Part shown: piece by piece, positions 25,419-33,321 of the stretch
Position numbering within the stretch: position 1 is the first letter of the stretch
Layout: each line of letters begins with the position of its first letter
IMG/VR virus record: IMGVR_UViG_3300017917_000784
Location: 21,170 to 85,169 of that record
DNA length: 64,000 bases
Reading direction: 5' to 3' (one strand)
DNA from: a virus
Position numbers and translations under genes: made by a program
Notes under the pieces: generated by a model
What the model saw: only the letters and a program-made list of their open reading frames with translations
What the model was told of the DNA's origin: nothing
Databases searched by the model: none

Positions 25419-26513
25419 ATGGCAGCAGAAATTATCAATCGTCAAGTCAGTCCTAATGGTGCTAAAAACGCTATCCGTAAGGCATTTAAGAAACAGCGTC
25501 CAATTTTCCTTTGGGGTCCTCCAGGGATTGGCAAGTCCGATATTATTCACCAAATTGGTGCAGAAATGTTGGCTCATGTAATCGATATTCGTTTGAGTCT
25601 TTGGGAACCTACTGATATTAAAGGTATTCCGTATTTTGATAGTAATTCAGGTACTATGGTTTGGGGTGCTCCTTCCGAACTGCCTAATAAAGAATTTGCT
25701 AGCCAATTTCCAAACGTAATCTTGTTCCTAGACGAAATGAACAGTGCGGCGCCTAGCGTACAGGCTGCGGCTTATCAACTTATTTTGAATCGCCGTGTTG
25801 GTCAATATCACCTTCCAGATAACGTGCTGATTGTGGCCGCTGGTAACCGTGAAGCAGACAAAGGTGTTACTTATCGTATGCCTGCTCCGTTGGCTAATCG
25901 TTTCTTGCACTTGGAAATGCGTGTAGACTTCGATGATTGGGCACAATGGGCTACTGATAATCGTGTTCACAAAGATGTAGTTGGTTACTGTACTTTTGCC
26001 AAAAAAGACTTGTACGACTTTGATCCAAAATCTGCAAGCCGTAGTTTTGCTACTCCTCGTAGTTGGAGTTTCGTATCTGAACTGCTCGAAGACGATGACA
26101 CCGACGAAACTGTTCTTATGGATCTAGTGTCTGGTGCTGTAGGCGAAGGATTGGCTGTTAAGTTTATGGCTCATCGAAAGATTGCCAGCAAGATGCCAAA
26201 GCCTGAGGATATTCTTGCAGGCAAGGTTAAGAAAATGGACACTAAAGAGATTTCGGCCATGTACTCACTGACTGTGTCTCTATGCTATGAGCTCAAAGAT
26301 TCATCTGATAAAAACGACAAGAAGTTTAACGAAAAAGTTAATTATTTCTTCCGTTTTATGATGGATAATTTTGAAACTGAATTGGTTGTTATGGGCACTA
26401 AACTTGCTCTTACCCAATATCAACTTCCGTTGGATCCGGACGAAATTGACTGCTTTGATGAGTTCCACGATAAGTTTGGTAAGTATATTGCGGCCGCTCA
26501 ACATAAGAACTAA
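25419..26513 (+). CDS. MoxR-family AAA+ ATPase
   Basis: 364 aa. Walker A GPPGIGKS at residues 33-40, Walker B VILFLDEMN near 100-108, sensor segment IVAAGNRE and arginine-finger region PLANRFLHLEM. MoxR ATPases act as chaperones together with VWA-domain partners; the partner is the next gene. Similar pairs occur in marine T4-like phages as I recall. A strong promoter precedes it and an intrinsic terminator follows, so it can be expressed as a single gene. Confidence 0.9.
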   Translation: MAAEIINRQVSPNGAKNAIRKAFKKQRPIFLWGPPGIGKSDIIHQIGAEMLAHVIDIRLSLWEPTDIKGIPYFDSNSGTMVWGAPSELPNKEFASQFPNVILFLDEMNSAAPSVQAAAYQLILNRRVGQYHLPDNVLIVAAGNREADKGVTYRMPAPLANRFLHLEMRVDFDDWAQWATDNRVHKDVVGYCTFAKKDLYDFDPKSASRSFATPRSWSFVSELLEDDDTDETVLMDLVSGAVGEGLAVKFMAHRKIASKMPKPEDILAGKVKKMDTKEISAMYSLTVSLCYELKDSSDKNDKKFNEKVNYFFRFMMDNFETELVVMGTKLALTQYQLPLDPDEIDCFDEFHDKFGKYIAAAQHKN

Positions 26514-26519
26514 AACCCA

Positions 26520-26545
26520 AAAGGCGCAGAAATGCGCCTTTCTCT
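26520..26545 (+). terminator. Intrinsic terminator after the MoxR gene
   Basis: Perfect 9-bp stem AAAGGCGCA / TGCGCCTTT (26520-26528 with 26533-26541), GAAA tetraloop, followed by a short T-rich run (TCTCTT). It is 6 bp after the stop codon and directly upstream of the next promoter. Confidence 0.8.
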
Positions 26546-26573
26546 TGACAAAAACATCGAGAGAGCATATAAT
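26545..26573 (+). promoter_or_regulatory. sigma70-type promoter for the VWA-protein gene
   Basis: TTGACA at 26545-26550, 17-bp spacer, TATAAT at 26568-26573: perfect consensus with ideal spacing. It starts at the last bases of the terminator, so the two genes of the MoxR/VWA pair are set independently. AAGGAG precedes the ATG at 26598. Confidence 0.85.
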
Positions 26574-26597
26574 ATATACATAAGTTAAGGAGCAGAT

Positions 26598-27770
26598 ATG
26601 TACCAAGATCCAATCGTTGATAAAATTGTTATTGCTCGTGTAGGGCTGTTGCTACGTCATCCATTTTTTGGAAATATGGCTACCCGAATGAAATTGGTAG
26701 ATGCCAGCGATTGGCTTCCCACTGCCGCAACTGATTTTCGTAATTTTTATTACAATCGAGAGTTTTTTGAAAAACTTAATCCGCGACAAGTGGAGTTTGT
26801 TGTAGCACACGAAATTCTACACTGTGTTTATGACCATATGAGTCGACGTGAAAGTCGCGATCCCCAAATTTTTAATATTGCCTGCGATTACTGTGTAAAC
26901 GGACTTTTGAAACGTGAGCGTATCGGCGAAGATCCTCCTGTAAAGTTTTTCCATGATTCTAAGTATTACGGTTGGAGTGCTGAACAAGTTTATGACGAAA
27001 TTTATTCAAAGTACGACGAAGAGCAACTAAAACAACTTGGCGAATTATTGGATGAGCATTTGGATGGCGAAGGCGATGGCAAAGATGGTCAACCAAAGTA
27101 CAGTAAAGAAGAACTTAAAAAGATTCGCGACGAAATCAAAGAAGCAATGATTCAGGCCGCACAAGCCGCAGGTGCAGGTAATGTTCCTGGCGAAATTGCT
27201 CGTATGATTAAAGAAATGACTGAGCCCAAGATGAACTGGCGTGAACTGTTGCGTCAGCAAATCCAAAGCACAATTAAAAATGATTTTAGTTTTAGTCGTC
27301 CTAGCCGTAAAGGCCAAATGACTGGTGCTATTCTTCCTGGCACTAACTTTGATACTACTATTGATATCTGCGTTAGTCTTGACATGAGCGGTTCTATTAC
27401 AGACGCTATGGGTTCAGATTTTCTAGGTGAGATTAAAGGCATTATGGACGAGTTTAAAGACTTTAATCTTAAAGTTTGGTGCTTTGATACTCGCGTGTAT
27501 AACGAGCAAGACTTTGATGGCTATAACGGAGATAGTATTAGTGAATATGAATTACACGGAGGCGGTGGTACTGACTTTATGTGTAATTGGGAATATATGA
27601 AAGAGCATGATATTGTTCCTAAAAAGTTTATTATGTTTACTGATGGATATCCTTGGGATAGTTGGGGCGACGAAGATTATTGCGACACTATCTTTGTTAT
27701 TCACGGAAATGAAAGTATTGTTCCTCCCTGGGGACAGTATGCTTATTACGAAGCACCTAAAAAATCGTGA
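26598..27770 (+). CDS. VWA-domain protein with N-terminal HExxH metallopeptidase-like domain
   Basis: 390 aa. The N-terminal half resembles the putative metallopeptidase domain of DUF2201-type proteins: VAHEILHCVYDH (His71, Glu72, His75) gives a zinc site. Residues 135-230 are charged and helical. The C-terminal half is a VWA domain with MIDAS motif DMSGS (262-266) and HGGGGTDF. In bacteria such proteins pair with MoxR ATPases, here the preceding gene. Probably a metal-dependent assembly or processing factor. Confidence 0.88.
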   Translation: MYQDPIVDKIVIARVGLLLRHPFFGNMATRMKLVDASDWLPTAATDFRNFYYNREFFEKLNPRQVEFVVAHEILHCVYDHMSRRESRDPQIFNIACDYCVNGLLKRERIGEDPPVKFFHDSKYYGWSAEQVYDEIYSKYDEEQLKQLGELLDEHLDGEGDGKDGQPKYSKEELKKIRDEIKEAMIQAAQAAGAGNVPGEIARMIKEMTEPKMNWRELLRQQIQSTIKNDFSFSRPSRKGQMTGAILPGTNFDTTIDICVSLDMSGSITDAMGSDFLGEIKGIMDEFKDFNLKVWCFDTRVYNEQDFDGYNGDSISEYELHGGGGTDFMCNWEYMKEHDIVPKKFIMFTDGYPWDSWGDEDYCDTIFVIHGNESIVPPWGQYAYYEAPKKS

Positions 27771-28051
27771 GCCTAGTAGATAAAATAAATCCACTAAATG
27801 TTTTGGATTGTAGGGAGGTTGAAGATCCGCCTCCCCATTTCCATTATGTATATATCGACCTCAAATATAATTTGATAAAGTCTATTCACGACTGGGTTGT
27901 TACTAATCTACGACACAGATTCTATATAAGAGAAAGTCTTGTTTTGGACGACGGACAATACCAAATCAAACTTAAAATTGGTTTCGAAGAACCAAAAGAG
28001 GCTAGTTTCTTTTTAATCGCTTGTCCACATTTAAAGTACTCCGCAAATTAA
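27767..28051 (+). CDS. Small conserved phage protein
   Basis: 94 aa, GTG start overlapping the previous stop by 4 bp. Strand-helix pattern: FHYVYIDLKYNLIKSIHDWVVTNLRHRFYI, then QYQIKLKIGFEEPKEASFF. Small alpha/beta fold; I recall such proteins from marine phages. Function unknown. Confidence 0.62.
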   Translation: MSLVDKINPLNVLDCREVEDPPPHFHYVYIDLKYNLIKSIHDWVVTNLRHRFYIRESLVLDDGQYQIKLKIGFEEPKEASFFLIACPHLKYSAN

Positions 28052-28052
28052 A

Positions 28053-28082
28053 CTGATATATAATAGTGCCTTATTATATCAG
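28053..28082 (+). promoter_or_regulatory. AT-rich inverted repeat with TATAAT, before a small gene
   Basis: Imperfect palindrome CTGATATATAATA-GTGCC-TTATTATATCAG occupying most of the gap between two genes. It contains TATAAT at 28059-28064 without a good -35, and lies just before AGAAGGAG and the ATG at 28095. Could be a promoter with an operator, or an RNA hairpin; no T-run follows, so a terminator is less likely. Confidence 0.45.
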
Positions 28083-28094
28083 AAGGAGTAAGAC

Positions 28095-28331
28095 ATGGCA
28101 GAAGAATTAAACCAACCAGTAGCAGAGCAAACACAGGCTCCTGCACAAGAAACACCTAATTATGATCTCACAGTACAAGACCTTGGCGCACTAAAGGCAA
28201 TTATCGATGTAGCCGCACAACGCGGTGCATTCAAGCCTGCTGAAATGCAAGCCATTGGAACTGTATACAATAAACTATCAGGTTTCTTAGACGCTGTGAG
28301 CAAACAGGGAGGTCAAAAAGAAAATGTCTGA
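28095..28331 (+). CDS. Small conserved phage protein
   Basis: 78 aa. First 25 residues are low-complexity Gln/Ala/Glu/Pro (QPVAEQTQAPAQETP), probably disordered; the rest is a helical domain (LTVQDLGALKAIIDVAAQRGAFKPAEMQAIG, VYNKLSGFLDAV) that I recall as conserved in marine T4-like phages. AGAAGGAG site upstream. Function unknown. Confidence 0.68.
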   Translation: MAEELNQPVAEQTQAPAQETPNYDLTVQDLGALKAIIDVAAQRGAFKPAEMQAIGTVYNKLSGFLDAVSKQGGQKENV

Positions 28332-28944
28332 TAATTTAAAACACGTAGGTAGATTGTCTACTACAGGACGTAAAGTTCTAGTAGCATACCGAACATTACC
28401 CGGCGAAAGCGATTCTGCATTAGTAATACAAACAGAATCATTAAGCGACGAGCAACACGACGCAATGATTCGTTTAGTAGAAAGCAACGCAGGTCAAAAC
28501 AGTTATGAGTTTGCCGAAGCATTAGCACGTGAACGCTTTCCTAGTGGAGAAGTTATGTTAACGTATCTTCATCAACAAGGTAAACTAACAAAGGTAAAAA
28601 CATCCGATGTTATTATGACACCAAGTTTGCAGGCTACAATTAAATTAGATCAGTTGAATCAGTTAATTGCAGAACAACAAGGCATCAGTGTTAATGATCT
28701 AGCATTAGGCAACAGCACAAAGATTCAAGAAGTGGGTCGTGTTAACGAAGTGGCTGCTCCTAAGAGTGAGCCGATTGAGCAACCTGCATTTGAAACCAAG
28801 TCTGACCAGCCGTTAAGCGACCAAGATATTGCTCGTCAATTACGTAGCCAAGCAGATGCATTATACAAAGAAGCCGCTAAACTTCGTGCTCAAGCAGAAG
28901 AATTAGCACCAAGTAAAAAGAAGACAACGGTTAAAGCAGAGTGA
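28324..28944 (+). CDS. Conserved phage protein with C-terminal coiled coil
   Basis: 206 aa. N-terminal domain with VGRLSTTGRKVLVAYRTLPGESDSALV and EQHDAMIRLVES; a linker rich in Pro/Glu; then a helix (DIARQLRSQADALYKEAAKLRAQAEEL) likely to form a coiled coil, ending basic (KKKTTVKAE). I recall this architecture from marine T4-like cyanophages, where it is annotated as hypothetical. Overlaps both neighbours by a few bases. Confidence 0.7.
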   Translation: MSDNLKHVGRLSTTGRKVLVAYRTLPGESDSALVIQTESLSDEQHDAMIRLVESNAGQNSYEFAEALARERFPSGEVMLTYLHQQGKLTKVKTSDVIMTPSLQATIKLDQLNQLIAEQQGISVNDLALGNSTKIQEVGRVNEVAAPKSEPIEQPAFETKSDQPLSDQDIARQLRSQADALYKEAAKLRAQAEELAPSKKKTTVKAE

Positions 28945-29273
28945 CACCAAAAGGCAAAGGGCTACCGAAAGATGTGGTAGCACAATGGCCTGAAGTGTTT
29001 GGTGAAATTAATGTAAAGGCTGTACCATTAACTTATCTTCATAGTATGAGGATAATTTTTAAAGGTGGTAAAGTTTGGGATATTAATATTGCCTCTCATG
29101 CTAGAGCCCATGGTGCCGATAATCTGGAAGAGCATTTACAAGAACTGCTGTCAAACTATGAGGAAGAAATTGAGCATATCGATTTCCGACTTGATGTTGA
29201 CCGTGTTAAAAAAGACGTGATGAAGCAGACTGCTTCATTCCTAAAAAAGAAACGTAAAAAGAAAGAAGAATGA
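28941..29273 (+). CDS. Small basic-tailed phage protein
   Basis: 110 aa, GTG start overlapping the previous stop (GTGA). Core with VPLTYLHSMRIIFKGGKVWDINI and a helical segment (DNLEEHLQELLSNYEEEIEHID), ending in a strongly basic tail (LKKKRKKKEE), which suggests nucleic acid contact. ATGA overlap into DHFR. Function unknown. Confidence 0.65.
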   Translation: MTPKGKGLPKDVVAQWPEVFGEINVKAVPLTYLHSMRIIFKGGKVWDINIASHARAHGADNLEEHLQELLSNYEEEIEHIDFRLDVDRVKKDVMKQTASFLKKKRKKKEE

Positions 29274-29803
29274 TAGCGGCACTATTCGCAGTAGACGAAG
29301 TAGGGGGCATGGGCTTTAAAGGACAACTGTCGTGGCCTCATAACAAAGAAGATATGACATGGTTTAAAACTATGACTCAAGATCAAATTGTTGTTATGGG
29401 AAAGCGTACTTGGGAAAGTCCTGATATGCCAAAGCCCTTACCTGGAAGATTCAATGTAGTTTTTACTAATAATTTTTTCGACAGAGATGATGTAGAACAA
29501 GTGCGTGGAGATGTGGCAGAAGCATTAAAGGCACTTAAAAGTAACAACAGAAGAAAAAAGATATTTGTTATAGGAGGTCCGAATTTACTCCTTCAGAGTA
29601 GACCTGTTTTAGACAAAATTTATGTCACTAGAATTAAAGGTGAATTTCTTCATGACACATATATCAATGTTGAAGAATTTACACAAGGAATGAAATTAAG
29701 CAACACAGTAAATTTAGGTTCCTGCATAGTAGAAGAATATACAAATGAAACAATATCATCAAGCACTCGAACACATACTCCAAAACGGAAAACACAAGAC
29801 TGA
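29270..29803 (+). CDS. frd: Dihydrofolate reductase
   Basis: Regenerates tetrahydrofolate for dTMP synthesis. Starts MIAALFAVDEVGGMG with the family GxxG loop, LSWPHNKEDMTWFKTMT (substrate region), VVMGKRTWES (NADPH), and KIFVIGGPNLL. 177 aa. The last 20 residues (NETISSSTRTHTPKRKTQD) are low-complexity because they are read in the same DNA as the start of thyA, which overlaps by 59 bp, a tighter version of the T4 frd-td order. Confidence 0.92.
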   Translation: MIAALFAVDEVGGMGFKGQLSWPHNKEDMTWFKTMTQDQIVVMGKRTWESPDMPKPLPGRFNVVFTNNFFDRDDVEQVRGDVAEALKALKSNNRRKKIFVIGGPNLLLQSRPVLDKIYVTRIKGEFLHDTYINVEEFTQGMKLSNTVNLGSCIVEEYTNETISSSTRTHTPKRKTQD

Positions 29804-30587
29804 TCGTACAGGCGTAGGTACAATATCTGTATTTGGTTATCAAATGCGTTTTGATTTACGTCAGGGTTTTCCTGCCGTTACTACTAAAAAACTTGCCTGG
29901 CGGGCAGTAGTATCTGAACTACTTTGGTTTTTAGAAGGCAGTGGAGACGAACGCAGACTTGCAGAAATTCTACACGGTACTAGAGATCCAGAAAAGAAAA
30001 CTATCTGGACCGCTAATGCAGAAGCAGAATATTGGAAACCAAATGCCGCGTTTGAAGGTGACTTAGGTCGGGTATATGGAGTGCAATGGAGACAATGGGG
30101 CCCACGACTTGGTAACTATATTGATCAAATTGAAAGATTAATAGAAGGTATTAAGCGTGATCCTTCCGGACGCAGACACATCTTGACAGCATGGAATCCT
30201 GGCGAGTTGGATCAGATGGCGCTACCGCCATGTCACGTATTAAGCCAATTTGATGTAACCGATGGATATCTAAGTTGTCAGATGTATCAGCGTAGTTGCG
30301 ATATGTTTTTAGGAGTACCTTTTAACATAGCCAGTTACAGTTTACTTACTCATATTATTGCTCGCGAGTGCGGACTTAAAGTAGGTGAATTTATATGGAC
30401 TGGCGGCGACTGTCACATATACAAAAATCATGTAGACGCTGTAAAAGAACAATTAAGCAGAGAAGAAAGAACCTTACCTACACTGTTTGTTACTGTAGAT
30501 AAAAAACTAGGTGAGTACACTGTAGAGGATTTTATTTTGGAAAACTACAATCCTCATCCAACAATTAAAGCGGAGATGGCAGTATGA
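29745..30587 (+). CDS. td: Thymidylate synthase ThyA
   Basis: Makes dTMP from dUMP using methylene-tetrahydrofolate. 280 aa; catalytic Cys163 in LPPCHVLSQFDV, DRTGVGTISVFG with Arg21, SGRRHILTAWNP and the NIASYSLLTH segment are all standard. Follows DHFR with a 59-bp overlap and precedes an epimerase with an ATGA overlap, so dTMP synthesis and sugar metabolism share a transcript. Confidence 0.96.
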   Translation: MKQYHQALEHILQNGKHKTDRTGVGTISVFGYQMRFDLRQGFPAVTTKKLAWRAVVSELLWFLEGSGDERRLAEILHGTRDPEKKTIWTANAEAEYWKPNAAFEGDLGRVYGVQWRQWGPRLGNYIDQIERLIEGIKRDPSGRRHILTAWNPGELDQMALPPCHVLSQFDVTDGYLSCQMYQRSCDMFLGVPFNIASYSLLTHIIARECGLKVGEFIWTGGDCHIYKNHVDAVKEQLSREERTLPTLFVTVDKKLGEYTVEDFILENYNPHPTIKAEMAV

Positions 30588-31507
30588 AAATATTTTTAAC
30601 AGGTGCTAGTGGATTTATTGGTAGCCATTTACAGCCATTGCTGGAAAAAAACGGACATCAAGTATATTGTTTAAAACACGATTTACTCGACTACGATGCT
30701 GTTACAGCAGAAGTAGTGCGCGAACAACCAGATGTTATTGTACACTTAGGTGCTAGAACTGAAGTAGAAAAAAGTTTTTACGAACAGATTACATTCAGTC
30801 AAATTAATTATGTAGGCAGTGTTAACCTTATAGAGGCTGCCAGCAAAGTTAAAAATCTTAAAAACTTTGTATTTGCCAGTACCATGGAAGTCTATGGTTG
30901 GCAACCTATCAGCGACGAAATTAAGTACAATAGAGTTCCTAAAGAATTTATTGCTTTTGATGAAAACACAGAACCACATCCTAATGCGCCTTACGCTGTT
31001 GCCAAATATGGTGTAGAAAAATACTTAGAGTATATGCATCGTAGTTGTGACTTTCCGTTTACTGCTATACGTCAAACAAATAGTTATGGTCGCAAAGACA
31101 ACGATTTCTTTGTAACTGAGCAAATTATCAGTCAAATGATTAAGAATGATAAAGAAATAAATCTAGGGTATGCAGAACCTTATCGTAATTTTATCTATAT
31201 AGACGACTTGCTAGGTGCATGGATGACTTGTATTGAAAATCCTGAACTAGTTAACAGTGGTAAAATCTTTACTATTGGTCCCGATCGTCCAATTAAAATT
31301 TCAGACTATGCGGCTATGATTGGTAGCATGATGGAATGGCGTGGAGAAATACACTGGAATAAAAAGCCTATACGCCAAGGAGAAATTTATTGGCTGTGTA
31401 GCAATCACAATCTCATTACTAAACTCACTGGATGGGCTCCTAAAGTTAGTCTAGAAGAAGGTTTAGAAAAAACTATCCGTGTGTGGCGAGAAAAACTTAA
31501 AAAATGA
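30584..31507 (+). CDS. NAD-dependent nucleotide-sugar epimerase/dehydratase (extended SDR)
   Basis: 307 aa extended short-chain dehydrogenase. TGASGFIGSH NAD-binding loop, HLGARTEV, catalytic Ser/Thr in FASTMEVYG and YAVAKYGVEKY (YxxxK). RNFIYIDDLLGAWM and IGPDRPIKISDYA are typical of GalE-like UDP-sugar epimerases. It probably makes or interconverts an activated sugar used by the glycosyltransferases in the window. Last gene but one of the long + strand block. Confidence 0.88.
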   Translation: MKIFLTGASGFIGSHLQPLLEKNGHQVYCLKHDLLDYDAVTAEVVREQPDVIVHLGARTEVEKSFYEQITFSQINYVGSVNLIEAASKVKNLKNFVFASTMEVYGWQPISDEIKYNRVPKEFIAFDENTEPHPNAPYAVAKYGVEKYLEYMHRSCDFPFTAIRQTNSYGRKDNDFFVTEQIISQMIKNDKEINLGYAEPYRNFIYIDDLLGAWMTCIENPELVNSGKIFTIGPDRPIKISDYAAMIGSMMEWRGEIHWNKKPIRQGEIYWLCSNHNLITKLTGWAPKVSLEEGLEKTIRVWREKLKK

Positions 31508-32016
31508 TTAGCGGTCGTATTACTCCTACATGGACTTACGAAACTTTAGAATCACTTGATATAAATCCACATCACGAAATATATCGAGGATTTGATCTTA
31601 TAGATGAACAGGATCGTAATCGATACCCATCGTCAGTTATGCACGATGTACATAGAGATTTACCTGCATTTCTCGACGAAGATATATTTGAAAAAGAGTT
31701 TGCTTGGCTAGCAGAAAAAAGTTATGCCCTACATCGTATGCAACCAGGTATGTTGCTGCCGTTACACAAAGATCGATACAGGTACTACAGTCAAAGTCGA
31801 AATCTTAAAACAACAGAAAATGTTGTACGAGTTATAATGTTTCTTAGTGATTGGAAGAACGGACACTATTTAGAAATAAACTATAGTCCTATAACAAACT
31901 GGCGAGCTGGAGATTGGGTAGCATGGAGAAACGATACTGCTCACCTTGCCGCTAACTTAGGGCATAAAAATCGATATACTTTACAAATTACAGGTATCGA
32001 TATTTCTAAGAGTTGA
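31504..32016 (+). CDS. Fe/2OG-type hydroxylase-like protein (DSBH fold)
   Basis: 170 aa, close paralog of the protein at 17201. Iron triad His88-x-Asp90 (LLPLHKDRYRYY) and His147 (DTAHLAANLG), with Arg157 as likely 2OG ligand (NRYTLQITG). ATGA overlap with the epimerase gene. The 3' end overlaps the convergent gene at 31981 by 36 bp. Probably a hydroxylase of a small molecule or sugar; the epimerase neighbour hints at a sugar. Confidence 0.76.
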   Translation: MISGRITPTWTYETLESLDINPHHEIYRGFDLIDEQDRNRYPSSVMHDVHRDLPAFLDEDIFEKEFAWLAEKSYALHRMQPGMLLPLHKDRYRYYSQSRNLKTTENVVRVIMFLSDWKNGHYLEINYSPITNWRAGDWVAWRNDTAHLAANLGHKNRYTLQITGIDISKS

Positions 32017-33321
32017 TAATATTAAAAGATTATGTTCTAGGATATCTTTGACTTCCTCGTACATTAATTTTAATTGATCAACAGATTTAGAATCTATAAA
32101 TTCAATAACATCAAAGATCTTTTTCAAACGTTGTTCATGGTTCGTTTCTTGATCATAACTTTCGTCCCACAGCCTATCAAATGTTTTAAACCCTAATTGT
32201 TTTAACCATTCTAAACTGCGAGGACTTGAAACTAATACAAACGGTCTTCCGGCTTTAATAGCATTAATAACCTTTTCGCTTATGTTAGCACTAGGTCTAC
32301 GAAATTCAGATTCCGTTACTACAGCACAAAAACAACTTGTATAATCTTGAAAAGGTAACGGCTTAACTGTAGGACAGATGTACTCTTCGTCACCCACATC
32401 GGGAACTGCAAACAACTGTGTTTTATCTATGGTAGTTTTTTTAAAATTAATATCTAAAACATAAGGAACATTGGTTTGCAGAAAACTGGCTCCTTGTTTT
32501 AGTTTTAAAAATAATTGAGAGTCGGAGTCTTTCCATCTTTCTATCATAGTCCACAAATTTGTATCTTCTAGAGCAGTATCGTATGCCCAAGATATTTTAG
32601 AATCTAATCGTACTAAAAAGGCTGCTAGTAAAAATCTATGGTCAGCGTATCTCCAGTTTCCGCACCAAAATTTATTTTTAATAGATTTGGAATTTAGATT
32701 CAACATCATGTCTTGATCTAAGTCAAAACTAGATCTAATATTGCTGGTACCCGATAACGTAGATATGTAATTCTCTCTATAACTAATTTTAATATTAGGA
32801 TATTTTTCTGACAAATAAGGTGCTATACCATAATCGCGAACAACAAGTTCTACATTAGATATATTATTCTTATGCATGAATACACGAACACAGTCTACAT
32901 CAAAACAAAAAAAATCTGTGTCATTATCGAACTCAAAAGAAAAATCCTTAGCAGTATAATTTTGATTTTCTCTTACTATAAACTTTTTTGGTATTCCTGC
33001 ATGATACCACATTATTTCATAGTAAAATATTTTTAGCCCTTTTTCTAAAATTAAACTGCGTTCTTCAGGTGTTAACATCATATCTTCTATCTGTACAATA
33101 GTGCCGGCACCTGTAGCAATCATATAGGGTGTGTCTAACTTATCAAAAAAACCACCTGCTATTTTATCATCATAATAATCAAAAAATGTATAAGAGTCTT
33201 TTACATCTTTACGAAATACTTCTGTTCCGTCTTCTAACACCAGATATGGTTCACCGCCAAAGTTCTTGTATAGAACATCTCGGTAAAATTTATCGCTAAC
33301 GTCTTTAAATTCTTTAGGCAT
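31981..33321 (-). CDS. Large glycosyltransferase-like protein (paralog 1 of 3)
   Basis: 446 aa, same family as the genes at 33314 and 37315. All three share an N-terminal domain (SYTFFDYYDD...TPYMIATGAGTIVQIE), a middle GNWRY...W motif region, and a C-terminal block with TESEFRRP, ISEKVINAIKAGRPFVLV, SSPRSLEWLKQLGF, then WDESYDQE. That C-terminal layout (EK...GRPF, sugar-nucleotide-like pocket) resembles GT10-type fucosyltransferases and related glycosyltransferases; the assignment is by analogy. It overlaps the preceding convergent gene at its 3' end. Confidence 0.6.
   Translation of the reverse strand: MPKEFKDVSDKFYRDVLYKNFGGEPYLVLEDGTEVFRKDVKDSYTFFDYYDDKIAGGFFDKLDTPYMIATGAGTIVQIEDMMLTPEERSLILEKGLKIFYYEIMWYHAGIPKKFIVRENQNYTAKDFSFEFDNDTDFFCFDVDCVRVFMHKNNISNVELVVRDYGIAPYLSEKYPNIKISYRENYISTLSGTSNIRSSFDLDQDMMLNLNSKSIKNKFWCGNWRYADHRFLLAAFLVRLDSKISWAYDTALEDTNLWTMIERWKDSDSQLFLKLKQGASFLQTNVPYVLDINFKKTTIDKTQLFAVPDVGDEEYICPTVKPLPFQDYTSCFCAVVTESEFRRPSANISEKVINAIKAGRPFVLVSSPRSLEWLKQLGFKTFDRLWDESYDQETNHEQRLKKIFDVIEFIDSKSVDQLKLMYEEVKDILEHNLLILSTLRNIDTCNL

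Noticed and set aside
26301-26606. 101-codon open frame on the - strand across the MoxR/VWA gap
   Set aside because: It covers the terminator and promoter of the + strand pair and is antisense to the MoxR gene; no start signal.
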